Assembly: GCF_017329615.1 (NCBI RefSeq)
Contig: NZ_JAFMTW010000008.1
Span: 1 to 64,000 of the forward strand
DNA: 64,000 nt
Direction of reading: 5' to 3'
Source: Alicyclobacillus suci
GTDB taxonomy: Bacteria > Bacillota > Bacilli > Alicyclobacillales > Alicyclobacillaceae
The notes under the pieces were generated by a model. The model had not been told where the DNA came from. It did not search any database and worked only from the letters and a program-made list of their open reading frames with translations. Positions 51,706 to 60,937 of this stretch are shown one piece after another. The stretch's first letter is position 1. Every line of letters starts with the position of its first letter. The translations under genes and the position numbers were made by a program.

Positions 51706-51934
51706 TGAGGTGGTCTAGGTGTATGCAAAAATTATAAGGCTGGAGTGATTACCCATGTTTTAAAAATTTGAGGAAGATAGTTTTTGTTATTATGCCAAAT
51801 TGGATGTTTTTGTTAAGGGGGAACCGTAGTTGATTTGCGCAAACAGTTGACCACGTGTCTATTCCCTTATATCATGAATTCAATTATCTGAGAGGAGTGA
51901 GCAAGTTCATGCGGTTGCCGTCAGGGTGTCTTTT

Positions 51935-51976
51935 CATGCCTGCAGTCGTTGCCAACGGGATAGGCATGCCTTTTTT
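51935..51976 (+). terminator. Orphan terminator hairpin
   Basis: CATGCCT and AGGCATG close a 20-base loop and are followed by CCTTTTTT. No gene on this strand ends here. It may end a small RNA or be a leader attenuator for the small frame that follows at 51997. Confidence 0.45.
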
Positions 51977-51996
51977 CGGAAACCCAGTTAGCATGC

Positions 51997-52233
51997 TTGC
52001 TCTTTACGGTTAGTTTTTCACTGCTATTGACCAAGTTTTTACTTGCCTGCGGAAGCATCCTTGGTGGTACAGGGTACTTCATTTATGCGTTGGCTCAAAA
52101 TTTTTGGCAGGCAGTCATCGGATTGGTTGTGATGGGCGTATTCGTGGTGATGGAAGTGGTTTTTGGAACTAGAGGGGGCGATGAGATGTATATGCCCCCT
52201 CGTCGATTGCGGATTAGGTTTGCTGAGTGTTAA
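51997..52233 (+). CDS. Possible small membrane protein
   Basis: A 78-codon frame from TTG with two hydrophobic segments (FSLLLTKFLLACGSILGGTG; AVIGLVVMGVFVVMEVVFG) and an arginine-rich tail. There is no good ribosome site at the TTG. A 34-codon frame in another register (51910-52014) with GAGGAG upstream runs into it, so the real gene could be a frameshifted longer protein. It converges on the E2 gene. Confidence 0.35.
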   Translation: MLFTVSFSLLLTKFLLACGSILGGTGYFIYALAQNFWQAVIGLVVMGVFVVMEVVFGTRGGDEMYMPPRRLRIRFAEC

Positions 52234-53519
52234 GCGTGTAGCGCGACAAATAGCTCATCTGGGCAAGTAAGGTAATTGGCTACGGTCTGAAGGAATTTGG
52301 CCGCATCCGCACCGTCGAGAACACGGTGATCAAACGATAAATTTAGCGTCAACATGGGGCGAACCACGATGTTTCCGTTTTCGACAATCGGCTTTTCGAT
52401 AAGTGAGCCGACGCCAAGAATCGCAACTTGTGGCAAGTTGATAATTGGATTGAACGACTCGATTCCGAACATTCCTAAATTACTTATTGTGAATGTCCCG
52501 CCTTCGAGATCGTTCGGTGCCATTGTCCCGTTTCTTGCCTTTTTGACAAGCTGAGACGCTTGCTCCGATAACGCCAAAATCGATAACGTGTTTGCGAAAT
52601 GGATAACTGGTACAAGCAGCCCCTGCGGTGCAGCGACCGCCATTCCGAGATGAACAGAATGATGTTCGATGATTTCATCCTTAGATGCCCACGTGGCATT
52701 TACATTTGGATGTTTCATCAATGCATGTGCAGTGGCAAATAACACCATGGTGTTCAATGACAGATGAGCGCTCGTTTGTTCTTCAACCATCGGCATCAAC
52801 CGACGACGCAACTCGATGGTTTGTGACACGTTTATCTCCCGCACTACGGTGACGTGGGGAGCTTCTGAGACGCTGGTCGCCATTCTATCGCCCACCATTT
52901 TGCGGAGACCACGGTATGGCACACGCGAGAAAGAGTCCAATGGCGTAGCAGTCATTGGATTATCTTTAGGATTCACATGTACGGATGATTCCGTCTGCGA
53001 CGTTGTACGTGATACGATTCTACGTTCAGCTGGCGTGGCGGTTGAACAAGAGGGGCGTGATATCGCGAACGCCTCGACATCTTCTCGCTGAATTCGGTTG
53101 TTTGGCCCAGTACCCTGTACGTCTGTCAACAAGATACCTAGTTTTCTCGCTACAGCGCGTGCAGCTGGTGTCGCGCGGACTCGGGTCGCGACAGGCTTCT
53201 GCAGATGAGGCGCAGCATGCGTTTCGGGATGATTCGAATCTGCCGATACAGCCACGTTAACTGACTCGTCTGGGAGGGGTTCGTCGGCATCACCAATGTA
53301 TGCGATGACGTTCAGAACGGGGACCTCCGCCCCTTCTTCATAGAGGCGCTTGCGTAGAACTCCGTCCACGTAAGATTCAACATCTATGTTGATTTTGTTT
53401 GTCATCACTTCAAGGAGTGGCTCGCCGGCTTCTACCCAATCCCCTTCGCGTTTATACCATTGAAGAATGGTGCCCATTTCTTGCGTCATCGCTAGTTTAG
53501 GCATGGTCACTTCGTTCAA
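52230..53519 (-). CDS. Dihydrolipoamide acyltransferase (E2) of an acetoin/2-oxoacid dehydrogenase complex
   Basis: A 429-residue E2. The N-terminal lipoyl domain (1-75) has its lysine in EVMTNKINIDVES. A peripheral-subunit-binding domain lies near residues 115-150 (RATPAARAVARKLGILLTDV), and the catalytic domain carries LNLSFDHRVLDGADAAKF. It passes the acyl group made by E1 to CoA. It is the last gene of a long leftward operon, directly after E1 alpha and beta. No E3 gene is present, so lipoamide dehydrogenase must come from elsewhere. Confidence 0.92.
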   Translation of the reverse strand: MNEVTMPKLAMTQEMGTILQWYKREGDWVEAGEPLLEVMTNKINIDVESYVDGVLRKRLYEEGAEVPVLNVIAYIGDADEPLPDESVNVAVSADSNHPETHAAPHLQKPVATRVRATPAARAVARKLGILLTDVQGTGPNNRIQREDVEAFAISRPSCSTATPAERRIVSRTTSQTESSVHVNPKDNPMTATPLDSFSRVPYRGLRKMVGDRMATSVSEAPHVTVVREINVSQTIELRRRLMPMVEEQTSAHLSLNTMVLFATAHALMKHPNVNATWASKDEIIEHHSVHLGMAVAAPQGLLVPVIHFANTLSILALSEQASQLVKKARNGTMAPNDLEGGTFTISNLGMFGIESFNPIINLPQVAILGVGSLIEKPIVENGNIVVRPMLTLNLSFDHRVLDGADAAKFLQTVANYLTCPDELFVALHA

Positions 53520-53533
53520 GCGTTTTCCCTCCC

Positions 53534-54526
53534 CTACGCTTTTTGCATCATGTTACGAATCGCTTCCACGATGTCTTCCACCTGCGGGACAGCATGTCGT
53601 TCCAGTTCCGGGCTTTGCGGAATCGGCACTTCTTTTCCACCTAATCGAATAATCGGGGCGTCTAAGAAATCGAATGCTTCACTCTCCGCTACTAAGCTAG
53701 CAATCTCGGCACCATAGCCCCCACGTTTGACCGCTTCGTAGACGACTGCGCACCGACCGGTCCGCTTGACTGAGCTGACGATTGTTTTGATATCCAGCGG
53801 CACTAATGTTCTCGGGTCAATGATTTCAACCTGAATGCCGTCCTTGGCTAACAAATCAGCCGCCGTAAGCGATTTCTGGACCATGATGCCCGTTGACACG
53901 AGCGTAACGTCACTTCCCGCTCGTTTGATGTCGGCCTGTCCAAGGGGGATGGAATAGAGTTCTTCGGGCACGTCTGCCTTGGTTGAGTACAGTAATTTGT
54001 GTTCGTAAAAAATCACCGGATTGTTGTCGTCTATGGCGGCCTTTAATAGGCCCTTGGCGTCGTAGGCGTTTGCTGGCTGCACCACTTTTAATCCCGGCAC
54101 GTGTGCAAGCCAGGCTTCTAAACTTTGGGAGTGTTGCGCGGCCGCACCTGTTCCTGAGCCTCCTGGCGCCCTTACAACCATCGGCACAGAGGCCTTTCCA
54201 CCGTACATATACCGAATCTTGGCGGCTTGATTGACTAATTGGTCCATCGCGATGGTGACGAAGTCTGAGAATTGTAGCTCCATAATTGGGCGCATCCCAG
54301 TTAATGCAGCACCAATGGCTGCACCCGCAATGGCGGCTTCGGAGATGGGTGTATTGCGAACGCGTTCTGGACCAAACTCCTCAATCATGCCGCGCGTGAC
54401 GCCAAATGCGCCACCGTAAACGCCAATGTCCTCCCCAAGAATAAACACGCGTTCATCTTCGCGCATCACTTGACTCATTGCCTCGCGGATTGCTTCTTGA
54501 TATGTGATTTCTCTCAAATTGCTCAC
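53534..54526 (-). CDS. TPP-dependent dehydrogenase E1 beta subunit
   Basis: A 330-residue transketolase-like pyrimidine and C-terminal domain protein, the beta chain of acetoin or pyruvate dehydrogenase E1 ([60 protein letters not shown]). GTG start at 54526, 12 bases after the alpha gene. The AcoB-like glycine-rich start region and neighbour order alpha-beta-E2 resemble aco operons. The true substrate is likely dictated by the PTS and oxidoreductase genes of the same operon. Confidence 0.92.
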   Translation of the reverse strand: MSNLREITYQEAIREAMSQVMREDERVFILGEDIGVYGGAFGVTRGMIEEFGPERVRNTPISEAAIAGAAIGAALTGMRPIMELQFSDFVTIAMDQLVNQAAKIRYMYGGKASVPMVVRAPGGSGTGAAAQHSQSLEAWLAHVPGLKVVQPANAYDAKGLLKAAIDDNNPVIFYEHKLLYSTKADVPEELYSIPLGQADIKRAGSDVTLVSTGIMVQKSLTAADLLAKDGIQVEIIDPRTLVPLDIKTIVSSVKRTGRCAVVYEAVKRGGYGAEIASLVAESEAFDFLDAPIIRLGGKEVPIPQSPELERHAVPQVEDIVEAIRNMMQKA

Positions 54527-54538
54527 CCCTTTGGCTGA

Positions 54539-55522
54539 TCAATGTGCGTATACATCCTCTTCTAACATCTCAAGTGTCGGGTATGGACTATTTTCTGCAA
54601 AGGAAACCGCTCGTTCAATTTCCATTTTGGCGCGCGCCTGTATATCGTTCAGTTGTTCTTCCGTCGCGATTCCTTCATCTATTAATCGACTTTTGAAACG
54701 TGCAATGGGATCTTTGGCCTTCCAAGCTGTCTCCTCTTCCCTGGTCCGGTATTTCCGTCCATCACTCTTCGAGTGTCCTTTCCAACGGTAGGTCTTGGCT
54801 TCGATGAGGGATGGACCCGCGCCGGAGCGGGCTCTGGCCACTGCACAAGCCACGACGTCATAGACTGCTTCCAAGTCGTTTCCGTCGACCACATGACCCG
54901 GCATTCCGTATGCCACGGCTCGGTCGGCGATATCCTGGATTCGAAACATTTCTTTAACAGATCCCGACATGCCATATTGGTTATTCTCACAAAAAAAGAT
55001 CACTGGAAGGTCCCAAATGGCTGCAAGATTCAGCGCTTCGTGAAAACTACCTTCGTTTGTTGCGCCATCGCCAAAAAAACATAGAACGACGTAGTTTTCT
55101 TTCATCATATTCGATGTGAGCGCCGCGCCAACCGCGATTGGAATTCCGCCTCCGACAATGCCGTTTGCACCTAAGTTGCCTTCTTCTAAATCGGCGATGT
55201 GCATGGAACCTCCCTTGCCTTTACAGTAGCCTGTGACACGCCCCATCAGTTCGGCCATCATCTTGGAGACGTCTGCGCCTTTGGCGATACAATGTCCGTG
55301 GCCGCGGTGCGTGCTGGTGATCTTGTCTGTTTTCATAAGTGCTGCACACGCGGCGACCGGTGTCGCTTCTTGTCCGACGCACAAATGGGTTGTACCGTGG
55401 ATGAGCCCTTTCGCGAACATCTCATCGACTTTTTCGTCAAATAACCGAATTAACCACATTTGATAATAGAGATGCAATACGTCGTTGCCGTTCCAATCTC
55501 GCTTTGCCAGCGGTATAGACAC
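54539..55522 (-). CDS. TPP-dependent dehydrogenase E1 alpha subunit
   Basis: A 327-residue E1 alpha with the thiamine pyrophosphate motif [20 protein letters not shown] through [12 protein letters not shown], and the N-terminal [20 protein letters not shown]. It is closest in pattern to acetoin dehydrogenase AcoA. The start is GTG at 55522 with GAGAGG upstream. It follows the SorC regulator gene by 36 bases. Confidence 0.92.
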   Translation of the reverse strand: MSIPLAKRDWNGNDVLHLYYQMWLIRLFDEKVDEMFAKGLIHGTTHLCVGQEATPVAACAALMKTDKITSTHRGHGHCIAKGADVSKMMAELMGRVTGYCKGKGGSMHIADLEEGNLGANGIVGGGIPIAVGAALTSNMMKENYVVLCFFGDGATNEGSFHEALNLAAIWDLPVIFFCENNQYGMSGSVKEMFRIQDIADRAVAYGMPGHVVDGNDLEAVYDVVACAVARARSGAGPSLIEAKTYRWKGHSKSDGRKYRTREEETAWKAKDPIARFKSRLIDEGIATEEQLNDIQARAKMEIERAVSFAENSPYPTLEMLEEDVYAH

Positions 55523-55558
55523 TAGAATCCTCTCCTTTGTCTGTCGTGTCTCCGTGCG

Positions 55559-56503
55559 TTACGAATCGAGTTCCAATAATTTTTCAGCCGTTGGATAATC
55601 TGTCACCAGCACCCGAATGATACGGCCCGTCATGGCTGCGTGAATGGCTCTTACTTTGTCCTCTCCCTGCGCGACACCAATCACCATGGGAATGTTTCGG
55701 AGTGATTCAATGGATATCGCAATCACGCGCTCATTCCAAGAGACGTTACAAGCTTCTCCACGTTCGTCAATCAACGTGTAACAGACATCACCAATGACTC
55801 CTTGTTGGTCGAGCGCTCGGGAATCATCCACTGCGAGGTAATTCTGAACCATGGTAGAATTTTCAGGTTTTCCACCAATGCCGACCAACGCGATGTCCGC
55901 GCGTTCTGCGGACTCAAGAACTTCAGAAATCGCGGACTGCTCTAAAAATGTCGCTTTTGCCTCTGCAGTATCGACAACGACTGGCGCGTGAAGGAGTTTG
56001 ACATCAGCGTCCAAAGCTCTTGCTATCTGTACGGAAATTTGATTGGCGTGGATGTCAATGAGTTCATCCCCAACGCCTCCAACCATCGGCACAACCGTGA
56101 AGTTTTGCAGATGCATATACGGCATTTGATTTGCGACTTCGTGAAGTGTCGTGCCGCCCGAGACCGCGAGTGTCTGGTTTTTTTTCAAAATGCGTGATAG
56201 GTATCGGCCAGTGGCCTGCCCCAAGCTGCGCTTGACGGCAGGAGTTGGGGCCTCGGGCACAATAATCGCTTCACGGAGTTTGTACTTTCGCTCAAGTTGC
56301 TTTTCGATGGTTGCGTACGGATAGGCTAACTCATCTCGAATCCGAATTTGAACAATGCCAAGTTCTCTGGCTTTTGCCAAATACTTTGAGATGAGTGGAC
56401 GGGACACGCCGAGTTGTTCGGCGATTTCCGCTTGAGTTGCATTGTCGTCGTAATACATATGTGCGATTTTGACCAAGACTCTGGTGTCATCTGAATAAGC
56501 CAA
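55559..56503 (-). CDS. SorC/DeoR-type sugar-responsive transcriptional regulator
   Basis: A 314-residue regulator. The N-terminal HTH is NATQAEIAEQLGVSRPLISK, followed by a SorC-type sugar-phosphate-binding domain (LAVSGGTTLHEVANQMPYMH, VVPMVGGVGDELIDIHANQI, GIGGKPENSTMVQNYL, MVIGVAQGEDKVRAIHAAMT). Such proteins respond to a phosphorylated sugar. The TTG at 56503 with GAAGG is preferred to the longer frame. It sits inside the operon, between PTS IIA and E1 alpha, and probably senses the phosphorylated import product. Confidence 0.9.
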   Translation of the reverse strand: MAYSDDTRVLVKIAHMYYDDNATQAEIAEQLGVSRPLISKYLAKARELGIVQIRIRDELAYPYATIEKQLERKYKLREAIIVPEAPTPAVKRSLGQATGRYLSRILKKNQTLAVSGGTTLHEVANQMPYMHLQNFTVVPMVGGVGDELIDIHANQISVQIARALDADVKLLHAPVVVDTAEAKATFLEQSAISEVLESAERADIALVGIGGKPENSTMVQNYLAVDDSRALDQQGVIGDVCYTLIDERGEACNVSWNERVIAISIESLRNIPMVIGVAQGEDKVRAIHAAMTGRIIRVLVTDYPTAEKLLELDS

Positions 56504-56596
56504 CTTAGAACCTTCTTTTCTTGTTCTGAATGTCCCTACTCTATAGAAGGGTGTCACAGGTAATTCAAAACCGACCGTTCTTTGCGTGCATCCCGC

Positions 56597-56950
56597 TCAG
56601 CGGATTTCAATCGTCATACCTAGTTCAAGTTTTGGCCAACGATAGGGTTGGACGTATACCGCGCCTGGCAGAATTTCAACAGGTGGCTCAGAAAAATATA
56701 CCGAGATATGCCCAAGCTCTGCAAAGTTACTGGCCGCTTCCGTGCCCACAAGTGTAATGCTGTAAACTTGATCACCAAGTAATAAGTGATGGTTCGGTTG
56801 AAGCAGCGTTCCATCAAACGCGATTTCTGATTCGTGAATAATGGAAATATCCCGTAACTCCTTTGGCGCCTTTGGACCAAAAAATACAATGACGCCCTCA
56901 TCTTCAAACTGTAGTGCCATTTCTCCAATTTGGGTAACTACGGACTTCAT
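56597..56950 (-). CDS. srlB: PTS glucitol/sorbitol-family IIA component
   Basis: A 117-residue EIIA-Gut family protein. The region VIVFFGPKAPKELRDISIIH contains the conserved histidine expected to be phosphorylated, and LGHISVYFSEPPVEILPGAV is the C-terminal family signature. It receives phosphate from HPr and passes it to the IIB domain of the next protein. It is encoded immediately after SrlE in the operon. Confidence 0.9.
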   Translation of the reverse strand: MKSVVTQIGEMALQFEDEGVIVFFGPKAPKELRDISIIHESEIAFDGTLLQPNHHLLLGDQVYSITLVGTEAASNFAELGHISVYFSEPPVEILPGAVYVQPYRWPKLELGMTIEIR

Positions 56951-56973
56951 TTCTCACACCTCATTCATATCGT

Positions 56974-57975
56974 TCAGTACATTCCAAACCCTGCAAAATA
57001 CGCCAAGATAACGGAAGCTACACCTGTAAACAATCGACTATATAAAACCGCGGGAACCCCATACTCAATCGTTTCTGGCTTTGCTTCCCCAAGTGATAAT
57101 CCGACGGGCACAAAGTCACAACCAACTTGACCATCAATTGCAAATAGTGCAGGTAGCGCATAGAAAGGTGAAATTGCCTTTGCACCAATTTGCGCGCCAA
57201 CCAGGACGCCGATGATTTGTGCAATGACGGCTCCGGGGCCGAGAATGGGTGACAAAAACGGGAGTGTACAGATAATGACCAGTACAATGAGTCCCCATAA
57301 CGAGCCCGCAAGTGGAACGAGGCCATGCGCTAACAATTTACCAAGCCCTGTATAGTTAATAATACCTTCTAACATGGCTACAAACGCCATAAAGGGAAGA
57401 ATATTTCGAATTAGGATATCGACGGAGTCTCGCCCCGCTTGGTAGAGGGTGCCAATTAGTTTACCCAGCGCTCGAGATACGGCCATCAGCCAACTGCCGC
57501 GGCCGCTCGTGACCGGCGCAGTGTACTGTGCTGCGCGACTCCAACCGTCAGACGCCTGTGGCGTGGTGACTTCTTCAGACTCTGCGGCAGCCGCCTTCTC
57601 TACAGGCGTGTCAGACGTCACTTCGACATCCCGTACTGTGACGCCCGACACGAAAATGTCTTCCGTAATAAATTTTGCAAGCGGCCCTGAAGGAGAAGAC
57701 GGTAAAACATCTACGGTAGGAATGCGCTTCATGGGATATACGCCAATTCGGGCAGTACCACCGCAATTGATTACGACGCACATCATTTCTTCCTCTGGCA
57801 CGGATTTGGTGAATCCATCCACTGGTTCGGCACCAGATAATTCAGCAATGCGTTGCGCCACTGGATGGATTCCCCCTCCTGTCACGCTGACGACTTTGTT
57901 TCGATTGCCTTCTGGTTTGAGGATGAGTCCATTTCCCCAGCCACCTGACCCTTTGCTAATTTTTACGGTCGCCAT
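56974..57975 (-). CDS. srlE: PTS glucitol/sorbitol-family IIBC component
   Basis: A 333-residue protein. The N-terminal cytosolic IIB domain starts VKISKGSGGWGNGLILKP and holds the phospho-cysteine in VVINCGGTARIGVYP. A Pro/Ser/Thr/Glu linker (about 125-150) precedes a C-terminal membrane domain with LPFMAFVAMLEGIINYTGLG and FLSPILGPGAVIAQIIGVLV. It phosphorylates the imported polyol together with SrlA. Confidence 0.92.
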   Translation of the reverse strand: MATVKISKGSGGWGNGLILKPEGNRNKVVSVTGGGIHPVAQRIAELSGAEPVDGFTKSVPEEEMMCVVINCGGTARIGVYPMKRIPTVDVLPSSPSGPLAKFITEDIFVSGVTVRDVEVTSDTPVEKAAAAESEEVTTPQASDGWSRAAQYTAPVTSGRGSWLMAVSRALGKLIGTLYQAGRDSVDILIRNILPFMAFVAMLEGIINYTGLGKLLAHGLVPLAGSLWGLIVLVIICTLPFLSPILGPGAVIAQIIGVLVGAQIGAKAISPFYALPALFAIDGQVGCDFVPVGLSLGEAKPETIEYGVPAVLYSRLFTGVASVILAYFAGFGMY

Positions 57976-58009
57976 ATATAGCCCTCCAATTCATGAGAAT
58001 CACATGATT

Positions 58010-58570
58010 TCACAGCGTACTGGACGCGCGTGTAACGACTGCGCCCGTTTTCTTTTCGAGGCGATTCGCCAAAATGTTTGTAATGCGCTCGGTGACCACA
58101 CCGCGAATGAAAATCACGACAATGCCGAGCAAAAAGTAACGGACGGCGAGTGGACCAATGGAATAACCAGCTTTTTCAACTCCGTTTGCAATCCCTAGCC
58201 AAACGAATAGTTCGCCAGCGTTTGCATACGGGAAGAAAGCGGTTACGGGATGGACAAACGATACTGCGGAATCATAAAAAGCTGGTTTTTGTCGTTCTGG
58301 CAAGAAGCGTCCAAAGGTGTATGCCATCGGATTAGTCAAGATTAAGACAGAAAGAATCGGCATTAATGTATACCGTAGAATGAGATACTTGGATGCAAAC
58401 TGCACAGCTCGATACGTTCTGTCTTCACCAATGAGTTTTATGACCGTGTTCGTGAACGTTAAAAGCACCACTAGGGTGGGAATGATGCCTGTTACGTAGC
58501 TCATAAATACTTTTCCACCCGCGTCAAACAGTCCGATAAAGTGTGAACCTAGCCATTGGATGACTTCCAT
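58010..58570 (-). CDS. srlA: PTS glucitol/sorbitol-family IIC component
   Basis: A 186-residue membrane protein of the EIIC-Gut family (FMSYVTGIIPTLVVLLTFTN, YTLMPILSVLILTNPMAYTF, HPVTAFFPYANAGELFVWLG). It forms the transport channel with the C-terminal part of SrlE. ATG at 58570 with GGAGGTC is preferred over a longer frame. Next in order after GutM. Confidence 0.92.
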   Translation of the reverse strand: MEVIQWLGSHFIGLFDAGGKVFMSYVTGIIPTLVVLLTFTNTVIKLIGEDRTYRAVQFASKYLILRYTLMPILSVLILTNPMAYTFGRFLPERQKPAFYDSAVSFVHPVTAFFPYANAGELFVWLGIANGVEKAGYSIGPLAVRYFLLGIVVIFIRGVVTERITNILANRLEKKTGAVVTRASSTL

Positions 58571-58583
58571 TTCTATGACCTCC

Positions 58584-59051
58584 TTATGGTATCGCCTTTT
58601 GCGTACGAAGCCCGTGACCTGCTTGATGACGCTTTTCCGCGTAGGAACGTTGGGCGTTCTCGACAATCATCAGGAGCGCCTTCGCCTGCGATTTTTGCCT
58701 CGCGCTTACGCCCCGTTTTTGGACGAGGATGTGGTTGGCCTCTTGCCCGATTTCACCGAGCATTTTTCCAACTTGGCCGGGAAACGGTTTGAATTTTGCG
58801 AATACACTGATTCCGGAAAGAACTTCACAGCGGTGTACAACTTCGTGCTGGTCGATAATAGCGATAACAATTGCCCCCCTCCCGAGCGCTTTTCGGCACA
58901 CACCAGAGAATAGGGCGTATTGCGCTTGGCCTTGATACGCGATGACCAGTTTTCGCATGGTTTTGCGATAATGTTGAAGCTGAAACCAAGTCAGTATATA
59001 TTGCAGAATCCAAGCACTTCCGACGAGGATGATTAGATTGCCAGTATGCAT
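58584..59051 (-). CDS. gutM: GutM-like glucitol operon activator
   Basis: A 155-residue GutM-family protein with one N-terminal membrane helix (NLIILVGSAWILQYILTWFQ) and the conserved RGAIVIAIIDQHEVVHRCEV segment. In E. coli GutM is an activator of the srl operon; here it is membrane-anchored and its role may be different, perhaps a transport accessory. ATG at 59051 follows AAGGGTG. Confidence 0.85.
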   Translation of the reverse strand: MHTGNLIILVGSAWILQYILTWFQLQHYRKTMRKLVIAYQGQAQYALFSGVCRKALGRGAIVIAIIDQHEVVHRCEVLSGISVFAKFKPFPGQVGKMLGEIGQEANHILVQKRGVSARQKSQAKALLMIVENAQRSYAEKRHQAGHGLRTQKAIP

Positions 59052-59095
59052 ACCATCAACACCCTTCAACGCGTTATCTCGGCATTATTTGGTCA

Positions 59096-60349
59096 TTACT
59101 CGGTTGGAAACAATTTGTCTTGAAGGGAGCGCAAGTGCCAAACTGTCGTCGTTTGATCTAATTCGACGTCCTCGTAGGTGATAAACGTCCCTGTAGCGAT
59201 GTGCCGTTTCGCCCGTGCTTTCGGTGAAATGAGACCGATTGGGACGTGTCCAGCTTTGGTTGCATGGACGTGTTCCTCAATGACTCCCCGCACCGTGTAT
59301 CCGCCGATTCCATCTAGCGCATCCCCCGGGGCCATATCCCGTTTCGCGACGGCCACTGTTTCAGAGACTGGGCCGCCAATCGGCGCGATAGTTGGTTCTT
59401 GCAAGAGTGCAGCGCGAGCGATGGAAATGGGTGTTTCTAAGCTGGCGAGATGAAACGGGCGATAAAGTACGTAATATGGGCCGTCTCCAACAGAAAGATA
59501 CTTGAGTTCTTCAGTGACTTCGGCTAAGTCACTCGAGACGATGACGAACACGCCAGGCGCGAGGCCGTGAACGTACTCAACGACACCTTGCCGACTTAGG
59601 CATCCTCCTTCCTCGACGAGGCGGAGTTTTTCAGTAACCGTTTTCAAATCTGCAGAGACTCCATGCATGCCCGTTTTGTCAGGAAGTAATCCTGTGGCGT
59701 TACTCAGTAAGTTCATCTCAGCCATCGTCTTTGTTCCGTCTTGAAAAGCAGCTAACATGTGTGGATTCATGTGCTTGCGTTCCGCTTCTGTCCGGCACAA
59801 ATCTGGATTGGACAATGGAATAAAAGGGTTGTTTTTTCCTTTTCCGGCAACAACGACTTCGAGCCCCATTGTTTTGGCAAATTCAAAGAGTTCGAGCGTT
59901 ACTGCCGGTTCGTCACCGGCTGCGCCCGTATAAACAAGGCCCGATGATTTGAACCAAGAGGAGAGTATCGATCCCACTGTCACATCCATCTCCACATTGA
60001 GAAGCACGAGATGTTTGTGTTCTGCAAGCGCGATCAGTGCAACGTTTGCGCCTACTTCCGGAATGCCAGTCGCGTCGACGACAACATCGACGTCTGGGTG
60101 ACCAATCACTTTCTGGAAGTCGGACTCCACCATTACGCTCGGATGTGGAGTTTTCGTATAACGGCAATACGCGTCAACCGCCTTTTGTGCGGCTTCTTGG
60201 TGAATGTCACATACGGCGCGAACCTGCATCCCAGGGATTTTCGAAATTTGTGCAATCATGCCCCGCCCCATTTGCCCCGCGCCAATGACCGCAACGCCAA
60301 TTCGCTCGCCTGCTTGCTCAAGTTTTTGCAATGTTTGATAGATAGACAT
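59096..60349 (-). CDS. SAF-domain NAD(P)-dependent oxidoreductase (homoserine-dehydrogenase-like)
   Basis: A 417-residue protein. Residues about 15-150 form a Rossmann domain (GVAVIGAGQMGRGMIAQISK; VDVVVDATGIPEVGANVALI), the middle resembles homoserine dehydrogenase-like folds (HLVLLNVEMDVTVGSILSSW, YTGAAGDEPAVTLELFEFAK), and residues about 335-410 form a SAF domain (KRDMAPGDALDGIGGYTVRG). Such proteins accompany glucitol-type PTS genes. It takes the place of sorbitol-6-phosphate dehydrogenase and presumably oxidises or rearranges the phosphorylated substrate; the reaction is unknown. AAGGAGG precedes the ATG. Confidence 0.82.
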   Translation of the reverse strand: MSIYQTLQKLEQAGERIGVAVIGAGQMGRGMIAQISKIPGMQVRAVCDIHQEAAQKAVDAYCRYTKTPHPSVMVESDFQKVIGHPDVDVVVDATGIPEVGANVALIALAEHKHLVLLNVEMDVTVGSILSSWFKSSGLVYTGAAGDEPAVTLELFEFAKTMGLEVVVAGKGKNNPFIPLSNPDLCRTEAERKHMNPHMLAAFQDGTKTMAEMNLLSNATGLLPDKTGMHGVSADLKTVTEKLRLVEEGGCLSRQGVVEYVHGLAPGVFVIVSSDLAEVTEELKYLSVGDGPYYVLYRPFHLASLETPISIARAALLQEPTIAPIGGPVSETVAVAKRDMAPGDALDGIGGYTVRGVIEEHVHATKAGHVPIGLISPKARAKRHIATGTFITYEDVELDQTTTVWHLRSLQDKLFPTE

Positions 60350-60375
60350 TCTGATTTCCTCCTTCGCATGGGTGC

Positions 60376-60645
60376 TTAGATGTGTATCTCGTGTTCAGAC
60401 AAGAGCATTTTGGATAACTCGGAAATAGCCAAGTCTTCATCGATGCCGCTCGCTTGCAGTGTGATTTGAGACCCCTGTGTTACTGCTAATCCCATCAATC
60501 CAAGAATGCTTTTTCCGTTTGCTTTTCGCCCATCTTTAACAACGAAGATGTCCGACACAAATGTATCCGCTTTCTTCACAAACATTGAGGCAGGTCTGGC
60601 GTGTAACCCTTGTTCCAAGTGCACTTGTAATGTCAATTCCTTCAT
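60376..60645 (-). CDS. HPr-like phosphocarrier protein of the PTS operon
   Basis: An 89-residue HPr. The phosphorylated His15 is in QGLHARPAS, and Ser46 in NGKSILGLMGLAV is retained, so it could be a target of HPr kinase. AAAGGAGG lies 6 bases before the ATG at 60645. As the first gene of the operon it appears to be a dedicated carrier for this PTS, next to the general HPr encoded elsewhere. Confidence 0.92.
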   Translation of the reverse strand: MKELTLQVHLEQGLHARPASMFVKKADTFVSDIFVVKDGRKANGKSILGLMGLAVTQGSQITLQASGIDEDLAISELSKMLLSEHEIHI

Positions 60646-60695
60646 ATGTTTCCTCCTTTGTCGTGGACGCTGTAATTTGGTTACCCATCCACTTT

Positions 60696-60707
60696 TATCA
60701 TTTGATA
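60696..60707. promoter_or_regulatory. Candidate operator of the PTS operon
   Basis: TATCATTTGATA has 5-base inverted arms around TT and lies between the predicted transcription start and the HPr ribosome site, a likely binding site for the SorC-type regulator. Confidence 0.4.
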
Positions 60708-60731
60708 ATGCGTGATACATTTGTTAAAACG

Positions 60732-60760
60732 ATCATACGGAGGTAGCTTTAAAATGTCAA
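60732..60760 (-). promoter_or_regulatory. Promoter of the PTS/dehydrogenase operon
   Basis: On the minus strand TTGACA (60755-60760), 17 bases and TATGAT (60732-60737), near-consensus. A second TTGACA on the plus strand (60783-60788) with GATGAT 17 bases on could drive the divergent gene at 60938. Confidence 0.75.
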
Positions 60761-60937
60761 ATGATTTTTAATTTATAAATATTGACACAAGCATAAAAAC
60801 GGTCGATGATAGCTTCATTAGAGACAGCGCACGTGAAGAATTTTGATGGAATGTACGACAAAATTGAATGAACAGAGCGTCGGTGCGGATATCATACGCA
60901 TGACGGGACGGGCGGTCCTTTATGGAGGTGGTTGCAG

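Noticed and set aside
57449-58198. 249-codon frame opposite srlE/srlA
   Set aside because: Lies across two clear PTS genes on the other strand; composition is low-complexity Ser/Thr/Pro without a domain.
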